Assembly: GCF_001399755.1 (NCBI RefSeq)
Contig: NZ_LJCP01000007.1
Coordinates: 62,001-126,000 of the forward strand
DNA: 64,000 bases
Direction of reading: 5' to 3'
Origin: Thiohalorhabdus denitrificans
Lineage (GTDB): Bacteria; Pseudomonadota; Gammaproteobacteria; Thiohalorhabdales; Thiohalorhabdaceae
Each line of letters opens with the position of its first letter. Positions within the stretch are counted from its first letter, which is position 1. This document shows, piece by piece, positions 57,218 through 64,000 of the stretch. A program made the position numbers and the translations under genes. The notes below the pieces were generated by a model. The model saw only the letters and a program-made list of their open reading frames with translations. It was not told the origin of the DNA and ran no database searches.

Positions 57218-58558
57218 ATGAAACCGCCGAAACGCCTGCAAACCTTTTTCGTCCTGATGCTGGGCATCCTCATCGGGACCGGCCTGACGCTGGAGCGGAT
57301 CTCCCAGGCGGAGCGGGGGGTCTCCTCGGAGGAGGTGCCCATCCCCTACGAGCAGCTCCAGCTCTTCAGCGAGGTGTACTCCCAGATCAAGGGCAAGTAC
57401 GTGGAGGACGTGTCCGACGAGGACCTGATGAAGGGGGCCATCGACGGCATGCTCCGCGAGCTCGACCCCCACTCCTCCTACCTCACCAGGGACATGCTCG
57501 GCGAGATGCAGGTGGAGACGGAGGGCAAGTTCGGCGGCCTTGGCATCGAGGTCACTACCGAGAACGGCTTCATCAAGGTGGTTTCGCCCATCGACGGTAC
57601 CCCCGCGGATAAGGCCGGCCTCCAGGCGGGCGACCTGATCGTGCGCATCGACGACACCCCCACCAAGGACATGAACCTCATGGAGGCGGTGGACCAGATG
57701 CGGGGCGAGCCGGGCTCCGACATCAAGCTGACCGTGGTTCGCGAGGGCTTCGAGCAGCCGCGGGACTTCACCGTCACCCGGGACGTGATCCGCATCGAGA
57801 GCGTGAGCTCCCGCATGCTGCCGCACGGCGTCGGCTACCTGCGGGTCAAGCAGTTCCAGCAGGACACCGGGGCCAAGGTGCGCGAGCATCTCAACAAGCT
57901 GCAGGACAAGCGGGAGAGCGGCGAGCTTCGGGGGCTGGTGCTCGACCTGCGCAACAACCCCGGGGGCGTCCTCTCCGCCGCGGTGGAGGTGGCCGATGCC
58001 TTCGTCGAGGGCGGCAAGATCGTCTACACCGAGGGCCGCGAGTCCAACAGCGACATGACCCTCAACGCCAACCCGGACCAGGCCCTGAACGGCAAGCCCA
58101 TGGTGGTGCTGGTGAACAGCGGCTCCGCCTCGGCCTCCGAGATCGTCGCCGGTGCCCTGCAGGACGCCGAGCGGGCCCTTGTGGTGGGCACCCCCACCTT
58201 CGGCAAGGGCTCGGTGCAGAGCATCCTGGAGCTGTCCGACGGCTCCGGGCTCAAGCTCACCACCGCCCGGTACTTCACCCCGGCCGGCCGGTCCATCCAG
58301 GCCGAGGGAATCGACCCGGACATCGCCGTCAAGCCGCTGGAGGTTTCCCAGCCCGAGGACAACGGCAATCGCCTGACCGAGCGGGACCTCCCCGGCCATC
58401 TGATGAACAACAGCCTGGAGGGCGAGGAAGGCGGCGAAGAGGGCCAGGAGCAGTCGGAGGAGGGCGAGGCCCCGGATTACATGGACGACTATCAGCTCAA
58501 CCAGGCCCTGAACCTGCTGCGCGGCATCATCCTTATGGAGTCCAAGCAGGCCTCCTGA
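57218..58558 (+). CDS. ctpA: S41 family C-terminal processing peptidase
   Basis: Periplasmic serine protease (CtpA/Prc type) that trims envelope proteins. The 446-residue protein starts MKPPKRLQTFFVLMLGILIG after GGAG; an ATG four codons earlier is possible. Signal anchor, N-terminal helices (DPHSSYLTRDMLGEMQVETE), PDZ domain (about 90-170; VVSPIDGTPADKAGLQAGDL), and catalytic region with Ser in VVLVNSGSASASEIVAGALQ and Lys in VGTPTFGKGSVQSILEL. The C-terminus is acidic (GEEGGEEGQEQSEEGEAPDY). It is the third gene of the gpmI set. Confidence 0.95.
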   Translation: MKPPKRLQTFFVLMLGILIGTGLTLERISQAERGVSSEEVPIPYEQLQLFSEVYSQIKGKYVEDVSDEDLMKGAIDGMLRELDPHSSYLTRDMLGEMQVETEGKFGGLGIEVTTENGFIKVVSPIDGTPADKAGLQAGDLIVRIDDTPTKDMNLMEAVDQMRGEPGSDIKLTVVREGFEQPRDFTVTRDVIRIESVSSRMLPHGVGYLRVKQFQQDTGAKVREHLNKLQDKRESGELRGLVLDLRNNPGGVLSAAVEVADAFVEGGKIVYTEGRESNSDMTLNANPDQALNGKPMVVLVNSGSASASEIVAGALQDAERALVVGTPTFGKGSVQSILELSDGSGLKLTTARYFTPAGRSIQAEGIDPDIAVKPLEVSQPEDNGNRLTERDLPGHLMNNSLEGEEGGEEGQEQSEEGEAPDYMDDYQLNQALNLLRGIILMESKQAS

Positions 58559-58570
58559 GGGAAGCAGAGC

Positions 58571-59551
58571 GTGGCCCGGAAACGTAGTGGCAAGCGCAAG
58601 AAGCCGAGCCCGGCCCAGCGCCGGCGGCGGTACCTGGCCGCCGGCCTCCTGGGTCTCGGGCTGCTCCTGGGGTTGGTGGGCGGCATAGGGGTGTGGGTGT
58701 ACAGCGGGGGGGATCCCGCCGGCCACCGCACCGTGCAGCGCACGCCCTCGGTGGAGGCCGAGCCCGAAAAGGGTCCTGCCGACCCCGCGGAGGAGGAGCC
58801 GGGGCTGCGGGACCGCGGCCCGCGCGCCGCCATCATTATCGACGACATGGGCCGCAGCCGGGCCCAGGCGCGGGCCATCAGCCGGCTTCCCTACCCGGTG
58901 GCCATGGCCGTCCTGCCGGGCACCCCCCACGCCGACGACACGGCGCGGCAGGCTCATGCCCGGGAGAAGGAGGTCCTGGTGCACATGCCCATGGAGCCCG
59001 GGGACAGCGCCATCCCCCTGGGGCCCACCTTCCTGCGGGAGGACATGGACCGGGAGGCCCTGGTGCGCCAGCTGCGCGCCAATCTGCGGGTCATCCCCCA
59101 CGCCGTGGGCATCAACAACCACATGGGCAGCGCCCTGACCGCCGATGCACGGTCCATGGGCTGGGTGATGGAAGCCCTGGGGGAGCACGACCTGTTCTTC
59201 GTGGACTCGCGCACCACCCATAAGACTCGGGCGCTGGACGAGGCCCGGTCCGCCGGAATCCATTCGGCGAGCCGGGACGTCTTCCTCGACCACGAGCCGA
59301 CGGAGGAATACGTCCGCGCCCAGTTCCGGGAGCTCCTGCGGCTGGCCCGGAACCGGGGCACGGCCATCGCCATCGGCCACCCGCACCCCGCCACCCTCAA
59401 GGTGCTGCGGGAGATGCTGCCCGCCGCCTCGGCGGCGGGGGTGGAGATCGTCCCGGTGCGCGAGGTGGTGGCGGTACGCTCCAGCGAGGCGGCCCGGGCC
59501 GGCACCCTGGCCTACAGCGACACCAACCAAGGCGAAGGAGAGGCACCATGA
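58571..59551 (+). CDS. yibQ: Divergent polysaccharide deacetylase family protein (YibQ)
   Basis: The 326-residue protein starts at GTG, with a basic N-terminus (ARKRSGKRKKPSPAQRRRRY), one span, and a periplasmic deacetylase-like domain: AAIIIDDMGRSRAQARAISR, then YPVAMAVLPGTPHADDTARQ, then EVLVHMPMEPGDSAIPLGP, then AVGINNHMGSALTADARSMG, then LFFVDSRTTHKTRALDEARS, and AIAIGHPHPATLKVL. This is the YibQ (DUF610) family, of uncertain substrate. Its place after envC and ctpA is widely conserved and points to a role in cell-wall or division. Confidence 0.92.
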   Translation: MARKRSGKRKKPSPAQRRRRYLAAGLLGLGLLLGLVGGIGVWVYSGGDPAGHRTVQRTPSVEAEPEKGPADPAEEEPGLRDRGPRAAIIIDDMGRSRAQARAISRLPYPVAMAVLPGTPHADDTARQAHAREKEVLVHMPMEPGDSAIPLGPTFLREDMDREALVRQLRANLRVIPHAVGINNHMGSALTADARSMGWVMEALGEHDLFFVDSRTTHKTRALDEARSAGIHSASRDVFLDHEPTEEYVRAQFRELLRLARNRGTAIAIGHPHPATLKVLREMLPAASAAGVEIVPVREVVAVRSSEAARAGTLAYSDTNQGEGEAP

Positions 59552-60117
59552 GCCGCGTCGTCGTACCCCTCGTGGAAGGCTTCGAGGAAGTGGAAGCGCT
59601 CACCATCGTGGACATCCTGCGGCGCGCGGGGGTCGACGTGGTCACCGCCGCGGTGGCCGAGAGCCCCGTGCGCTCCTCCCACGACGTGCCGGTGGGGGCG
59701 GACACCACCGTCGCCGCCGTCAAGGACGACCCGGAGGTGGAGATGGTGGTGCTTCCGGGCGGCCCGGGCACGCCCCGGCTCGCCGAGAGCCCCGACCTCA
59801 AGGCCCTGGTCCAGCGCCTGCGGGATGCGGACCGGGAGGTGGCCGCCATCTGCGCGGCCCCCTCGGTGCTCGCGGAGTTCGGCGTCCTCGACGGCAAGCG
59901 CGCCACCAGCTTCCCCGCCGTCAAGGAGAAGCTCACCGCCGTGGGTGTGGACTACCAGGAGGACACGGTGGTCCGCGACGGCAAGGTGACCACCTCGCGG
60001 GGCCCCGGCACCGCCATGGACTTCGCCCTGGAGCTGGTGGGGATCCTGGAGGGCCCGGCCAAGCGCGACGAGGTGGAGTCCGGCCTCATGCGCCCGGAGG
60101 CGGCCGCCACCGCCTGA
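59548..60117 (+). CDS. DJ-1/PfpI family protein (YajL-like)
   Basis: The 189-residue protein has the DJ-1 fold: MSRVVVPLVEGFEEVEALTI with the conserved Glu, then VVLPGGPGTPRLAESPDLKA, then the nucleophile elbow EVAAICAAPSVLAEFGVLDG with the oxidisable Cys. Then TSRGPGTAMDFALELVGILE. YajL/DJ-1 members protect against electrophile and oxidative damage; a glyoxalase or deglycase role is debated. It overlaps yibQ by four bases and ends the operon before a strong terminator. Confidence 0.92.
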   Translation: MSRVVVPLVEGFEEVEALTIVDILRRAGVDVVTAAVAESPVRSSHDVPVGADTTVAAVKDDPEVEMVVLPGGPGTPRLAESPDLKALVQRLRDADREVAAICAAPSVLAEFGVLDGKRATSFPAVKEKLTAVGVDYQEDTVVRDGKVTTSRGPGTAMDFALELVGILEGPAKRDEVESGLMRPEAAATA

Positions 60118-60149
60118 GGGGGGCTGCAGGGAAGCCACCAGGAGCAGGA

Positions 60150-60183
60150 AGAAGGGCCCGCCCCCGCAGGGGCGGGCCCTTCT
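60150..60183. terminator. Bidirectional terminator
   Basis: AGAAGGGCCCGCCCC (60150-60164), loop CGCA and GGGGCGGGCCCTTCT (60169-60183) form a perfect 15-base stem between the convergent YajL-like and P-type ATPase genes. It is the most stable hairpin seen in the window. Confidence 0.9.
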
Positions 60184-60232
60184 GCGTTGGGGCGGGGCGG
60201 CTCGCTAACTAGGTTTCCTAGGCCAACCCGGC

Positions 60233-62710
60233 TCAGGGCGAGGCGAGGAAGCGCCGATAGGCGAGCACCTTGATGCCGTCAAGCAGGACCATCCACGCGA
60301 TGGCATACCCCCACACGATCCCCGCCCATACCCAGCCGATGGGCGCCATCAGGAACCCATATACCGCCGCGAGGGTCCCGGCGACCTGGGTGGCCTCCAG
60401 GGCGATGAACAGGGTCGCGCTGGGGAACGGGCGCTGCCAGAACCAGCCCTGCTGTCGGGTCAGGAACAGGGTCATGTGCCCGGCTACCAGGAGCTTCAGG
60501 AACAGGAGGGTCTGGATGAGGTGGGCGGGATGCCCCACCAGATCCCGCAGGATCCAGTACAGAAAGAAGCTGGACACCACCCCGGCCGGACCCAGCAACC
60601 CCGCGATGGCCAGAATGCGCGGCATCCGCCATCGGACCGGCCGCCCGGGGGTGGGAGCGTTGTCCCAGGCGATGGCGACGATGGCGATGTCGTTGAGGAT
60701 CACCAGCAGGATGATCATGATCGGGGTGATGGGGTGGAAGGCGAAGGCCGCCACCGCGATGGACAGGAACAGCAGCAGACGGATGGTTTCCGTGATGCGG
60801 TAGGTGGCGTAGCCCGTCATGCGCCCGAAGATGCGCCGGGCCTCCTCCACGCCCCGGATGATGACGTCCAGGCCGCTTTCCGTGAGGACCAGGTCCGAGG
60901 CGCTGCGGGCCGCATCGGTGGCCCCGGGTACCGCGATGCCCACATCCGCCTGCTTCAGGGCCGGCGCGTCGTTCACGCCGTCCCCGGTCATGCCGACGAT
61001 CCGGTCCGCCGCCTGGAAATGGCGGATGATCTCGAACTTGTGCTCCGGGGTCACCTCGGCGAAGCCGTCGGCGGCCAGCACCTCTTCGTGGATGCTCCAG
61101 TCGATCTCCCCCCGGCCCGGCCCCCCGGCCTCCCCCGGTCCGAACAGGTCCGCGGCCCGCACTAGGTTGGTGTTCAGGCCGATCTGCCGGGCAATCTGCC
61201 GGCCGATGGCGGGGTGGTCCCCCGTGACCATGCGCAGGTCGAGGTGGCGGGCCTTGGCGTCCCGGACCATCTGGGCCTTATCCTCCCGGGGCGGATCCAG
61301 GAGGGGCAGGATGGCCAGGTAGCGCCACCCCTCCTCCGGATCGTGGCGGGCCACCCCCAGGGAGCGGAAGCCCTGCTCCCCGAGCCGGTCCGCCTCCCGA
61401 TGGACCCGGTCGGTCACGCCCTCCGGCTCCCCCATGAGGTCCAGGACCACCTGAGGGGCGCCCTTGACCACCGTGAAGCGTCGGCCGTCCCGGGCCACGT
61501 CCGCCTCGGCCCGCTTGCGGTTCGGGTCGAAGGGCCGGAAGGCCTCCACCCGGTAGCCCTCCAGGCCGTCCGGGGGGTGCGGGTAGCCGAGGATGGCGCG
61601 GTCGATGGGGTCGGGCTCCTCGCGGTCCGTGGTCAGGGTGGCCGCGAGCACGGCCTCCCGGGCGTCCCTGCCCTCGATCAGGACCGGCTCCTGGAGGGCG
61701 AGCTGGTTCTTGGTCAGGGTCCCCGTCTTGTCGGCGCAAAGCACCTGAAGCCCCGCCATCTCGTCCATGGCGGCGAGGCGGGAGACGATGGCCTTCATGC
61801 GGGCCAGGCGACTGGCCCCGATGCTCATGGTGACGGAGAGCACGGCCGGCATGGCCTGGGGGATCCCGGCCAGCACCAGGCCCAGGGCGAACAGGATCAC
61901 CGTCCAGACCGGGGTGCCGCGATGGAGGGAGAGGGCGACGACGAGCGCCACCAGGAGCAGGGAGGCGGCGATCAGGAAATAGCCGATGCGCAGGACCGCC
62001 CGCCGGAAATGGGACTCCCCGCCGGCCTCCCGCACCAGCGCCACGGTGCGGGCGAACCGGGTGGCGGGTCCCGTGGCCACCACCACCGCCCAGGCCTTGC
62101 CCAGCTGGGCGGTGGTGCCGGAGTAGAGGAGGTCGCCGCCCTCCTTGGTCACCGGCAGCGACTCTCCGGTCAGGGCGGACTCATCGGCGCTCAGGGACTG
62201 GTCCTCCAACATCCGCGCGTCGGCCGGGACCACGTGGCCGAGGCTCACCAGGATGATGTCCCCGGGCACCAGGTCCCGCGCGGGGATCCTCGCCCGCCGG
62301 CCGTCGCGCAGGACCAGGGCCTCAAGGGCCAGGCGTCGCTTGAGGGCGTCGATGGCCTGGCTGGCCTTGTGTTCGTGCCAGAAGCTGACCCCGCCGTTGA
62401 TGGCGAGCAGGACCATGATGACGGCGAAGTCCTCCCACCGCTGGGAGATCCCGGCGAGCAGGGCGGCCACCTCGATCATCCAGGGTATTGGTCCCCAGAA
62501 GTAGGACAGGAACCGGAGCAGGGGATGGGCCTTCTCCTCCTCCAGCGCGTTGGGACCGACCTGCTCCCGGCGGCGGTCGGCCTCCTGGCTGGACAGGCCG
62601 GCAGCCGGGTCGGTTTCCAGCTCCTCAAGGGTCCGGGCGATCGGCTGGCTGCCCGCCGTGTCCGGATCCAGGGATGGGGGAGGTCTGCTTCCTGCCCGCG
62701 CTTGGGCCAT
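60233..62710 (-). CDS. P-type ATPase, plasma-membrane proton-ATPase (IIIA) type
   Basis: Cation pump of 825 residues; closest in pattern to type IIIA H+-ATPases of plants, fungi, archaea and some bacteria. Start MAQARAGSRPPPSLDPDTAG after AGGAGGAGG; the longer upstream frame is not conserved. Cytoplasmic N-terminus with GLSSQEADRRREQVGPNALE, actuator motif SALTGESLPVTKEGGDLLYS, phosphorylation site VLCADKTGTLTKNQLAL near residue 325, KGAPQVVLDL, and hinge VGMTGDGVNDAPALKQADVG near 575. Ten spans expected. The heavy-metal CPC motif is absent. It probably exports protons or affects pH homeostasis. Confidence 0.9.
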   Translation of the reverse strand: MAQARAGSRPPPSLDPDTAGSQPIARTLEELETDPAAGLSSQEADRRREQVGPNALEEEKAHPLLRFLSYFWGPIPWMIEVAALLAGISQRWEDFAVIMVLLAINGGVSFWHEHKASQAIDALKRRLALEALVLRDGRRARIPARDLVPGDIILVSLGHVVPADARMLEDQSLSADESALTGESLPVTKEGGDLLYSGTTAQLGKAWAVVVATGPATRFARTVALVREAGGESHFRRAVLRIGYFLIAASLLLVALVVALSLHRGTPVWTVILFALGLVLAGIPQAMPAVLSVTMSIGASRLARMKAIVSRLAAMDEMAGLQVLCADKTGTLTKNQLALQEPVLIEGRDAREAVLAATLTTDREEPDPIDRAILGYPHPPDGLEGYRVEAFRPFDPNRKRAEADVARDGRRFTVVKGAPQVVLDLMGEPEGVTDRVHREADRLGEQGFRSLGVARHDPEEGWRYLAILPLLDPPREDKAQMVRDAKARHLDLRMVTGDHPAIGRQIARQIGLNTNLVRAADLFGPGEAGGPGRGEIDWSIHEEVLAADGFAEVTPEHKFEIIRHFQAADRIVGMTGDGVNDAPALKQADVGIAVPGATDAARSASDLVLTESGLDVIIRGVEEARRIFGRMTGYATYRITETIRLLLFLSIAVAAFAFHPITPIMIILLVILNDIAIVAIAWDNAPTPGRPVRWRMPRILAIAGLLGPAGVVSSFFLYWILRDLVGHPAHLIQTLLFLKLLVAGHMTLFLTRQQGWFWQRPFPSATLFIALEATQVAGTLAAVYGFLMAPIGWVWAGIVWGYAIAWMVLLDGIKVLAYRRFLASP

Positions 62711-63182
62711 GCCTCCTCCTGCGCAGGGTTGTTGTAGGGAGCCAGGGGCGGAAGTCGGAGGGAAAGATCCCGGGAGGCACCGGGCCATGGATCCAGGATC
62801 CAGTGCCGCGCCCGGCCGGGCAATTGGCCCAATCCCTACGGAGCAGGGGTTGCGCGGTCCCGGCTGCGGTAGGGGGCGCCGGGATTCGGCGAGGGCCGTG
62901 CCGGGGCTCGGGGGTACACCCCAGGGCCATTGGGAAGGGCCCGAATCCTGGGAACCGTACTGACACTTTACGATGGTTGCGCACGGTTTGGCCGTACCCG
63001 ACACGGCTCCGGGAAGGATGGTCGGCTTTCCCTCTTCGACTTCCGCGCACCCGTGCCGGAGAGCCCCCCTTCCCGATCCGCGCCCGCCGGAGGACCTCGC
63101 CATGGAGCTGCAGGAGCGGGGGACCATCTACCTAGTGGGCGCCCGCTAGCGGCCCGCTTGGTGAGAGGAAGGAGACCCATCC
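62711..63182. other. 472-base divergent gap, no clear gene
   Basis: This region separates the P-type ATPase (minus) from the small gene at 63183 (plus). I see no gene with both coding character and ribosome site. A 15-residue frame at 63102 is too short to call. An AT-richer patch near 62945-62985 (CTGACACTTTACGATGG) is the best place for promoters, but no convincing pair stands out. Confidence 0.4.
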
Positions 63183-63446
63183 ATGCCCGCTCCCGATCCC
63201 GGCGCCGGGCCCCTCTACGACCGGGGCATGGTCTTCCACCAGGGGCTCCCCGTCGCCATGGGGGCCGTAACCCGGATCAACCGCGACCGGGTGGACCTCG
63301 AGGTGGGTCCCCTGGGCTTCGAGGCCGAAACCCCGGTCTCCGTGGACCTCTACCCCAGGGGCGACGTGCATGCCCCCGAGCGACGGGTGACCGGCTACGT
63401 GGAGGCCGCGGACCGGGGTCTCCTGGCCATCCGCCTGGAGCGGTGA
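63183..63446 (+). CDS. Small hypothetical protein, 87 residues
   Basis: The ATG follows AGAGGAAGGAG, a very good ribosome site. The protein starts MPAPDPGAGPLYDRGMVFHQ and contains AMGAVTRINRDRVDLEVGPL and RVTGYVEAADRGLLAIRLER. The strand pattern with short loops looks like a small beta-barrel, faintly like a PilZ domain, but the RxxxR and (D/N)xSxxG motifs are missing. The nearby GGDEF gene makes a c-di-GMP link tempting but unproven. It converges with the frameshifted gene at 63454. Confidence 0.55.
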   Translation: MPAPDPGAGPLYDRGMVFHQGLPVAMGAVTRINRDRVDLEVGPLGFEAETPVSVDLYPRGDVHAPERRVTGYVEAADRGLLAIRLER

Positions 63447-63453
63447 CGGCCGG

Positions 63454-63716
63454 TCAGCGCCTCCCGCGGATGGTTTCAAGGAGCCACCGCTCCAGGTCCC
63501 GGCAGAGACGCGCCAGGTTGCGCTCCTGGCCCTCCGCGGCCGCCGGGGCGTCGGCGCGCGGGGTGCCCCGCTTGTAGGAAAACCGCTCCTGTTTCGGGAG
63601 CTCCTCCGGGAAACCGCGCCGCCCACCAGGAAATTGATCGGGATCACCAGCGGGACGGCCTGGTAGTCGGCAGTGCCCAGGCGGTCGATGGCCCGCCGGT
63701 CCCAGCCCATGGCCAC
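63454..63716 (-). pseudogene. Frameshifted gene of unknown function
   Basis: Two consecutive frames on the minus strand both look coding. The first reads ARHVAMGWDRRAIDRLGTAD and continues YQAVPLVIPINFLVGG. The second reads RGFPEELPKQERFSYKRGTP and runs to LERWLLETIRGRR at the stop (63454-63456). They join if one base is restored in the GC-rich run at about 63612-63625. Upstream coding character extends to about 63770 (PRERDRARDQLASLARHV) without a clear start, right behind the GGDEF gene. It is either a recent mutation or a sequencing error. I do not recognise the family. Confidence 0.55.
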
Positions 63717-63769
63717 GTGGCGGGCGAGGGAGGCGAGTTGGTCCCGGGCACGGTCCCGCTCCCGCGGGG

Positions 63770-64000
63770 CTAGCCCGCGCCCCCGGGACCGCGAGGCGCC
63801 GGTGGATGGTCCGGGGCTCGCTCCAGGCGATTGCGGCCGGCGGTCTTGGCGGTGTAGAGGGCGTCGTCCACCCGCTTGAGCAGGGCCTTCATGGAGTCCC
63901 CCCGGTGGATGCCGGCCACACCCACGCTGATGGTGAGGGACAGGCCCCCGGCGAAGGTGGTGCCGGCCACCAGGCGGCGCAGGTCCTCGCCCACCTTGAC
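63770..64000 (-). CDS. GGDEF domain protein (diguanylate cyclase), 5' part outside window
   Basis: Only the last ~76 residues are present. They match the end of a GGDEF domain: VKVGEDLRRLVAGTTFAGGL, then LSLTISVGVAGIHRGDSM, then KRVDDALYTAKTAGRNRLER. This is the typical SxGVA ... ADxALYxAKxxGRN ending. The GGDEF motif itself and any sensor domain are beyond the window end, so activity cannot be judged. The tail is proline-rich (PDHPPAPRGPGGAG). Confidence 0.9.
   Translation of the reverse strand, partial: VKVGEDLRRLVAGTTFAGGLSLTISVGVAGIHRGDSMKALLKRVDDALYTAKTAGRNRLERAPDHPPAPRGPGGAG

Noticed and set aside
63102-63149. 15-codon frame upstream of the small gene at 63183
   Set aside because: No ribosome site and no hydrophobic or repeated features.

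Overview
The window is chromosomal DNA of a very GC-rich gammaproteobacterium. The evidence is the gene order: rpsU-yqeY-dnaG-rpoD followed by tRNA-Ile2(CAU), kdsD-kdsC-lptC-lptA-lptB-rpoN-hpf-ptsN, and gpmI-envC-ctpA-yibQ. HPr kinase next to RapZ and an EIIA-Man protein is the arrangement known from betaproteobacteria and from some environmental gammaproteobacteria. Several genes hint at sulfur chemistry: a Tat-exported DsrE-like protein, and an ArsR-type regulator with the two-cysteine spacing of SqrR/BigR persulfide sensors. This suggests a free-living, possibly sulfur-oxidizing relative of the Chromatiales/Ectothiorhodospiraceae, but the species cannot be read from the sequence. No prophage, insertion sequence or CRISPR array was found. 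Mobile DNA is limited to small intergenic repeats.

Layout. 1-4.3 kb: rho (3' end missing), trxA, a DUF72 protein, then an exported DsrE-like protein, a 53-residue membrane protein and a GST-like protein. 4.4-7.6 kb: pilU, plsY, tsaD. 7.7-15.2 kb: the macromolecular synthesis operon (rpsU, yqeY, dnaG, rpoD) with mutS2 inserted, then tRNA-Ile2 and terminators. 15.6-19.2 kb: a four-gene Mce/Mla-type lipid transport operon. 19.2-23 kb: cobalamin adenosyltransferase, two tandem phosphate-binding-like proteins without a permease, and bioB. 23.1-29.7 kb: a PP2C phosphatase, a hemerythrin-like protein, a spermidine-synthase-like protein, an M3 peptidase, a DUF1841 protein, nth and an unknown histidine-rich protein. 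29.7-38 kb: one long minus-strand block for LPS transport and KDO synthesis, sigma-54, ribosome hibernation and nitrogen-type PTS regulation. 38-42.1 kb: folB, folK, a pteridine-reductase-like SDR, a MidA-type methyltransferase and uppP. 42.3-54.1 kb: a minus-strand block with a SqrR-like regulator, a tripartite RND pump, a DUF2892 protein, CtaG, SCO1, an unclassified membrane protein, a cation exchanger and a MipA/OmpV porin-like protein. 54.3-60.1 kb: gpmI-envC-ctpA-yibQ and a DJ-1 family protein. 60.2-64 kb: a P-type proton ATPase, a small unknown protein, a frameshifted gene and the end of a GGDEF protein.

The most interesting part is 42.3-54.1 kb. The regulator gene and the pump operon each start next to an AT-rich inverted repeat, and these are the two AT islands in otherwise extremely GC-rich DNA. 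The downstream genes add copper and oxidase assembly factors and membrane proteins of unknown role. Also notable are three near-complete copies of a CCGCCAAG-armed intergenic repeat, two REP-like inverted doublets, a PTS regulatory cluster without enzyme I, and tandem duplicated solute-binding proteins.
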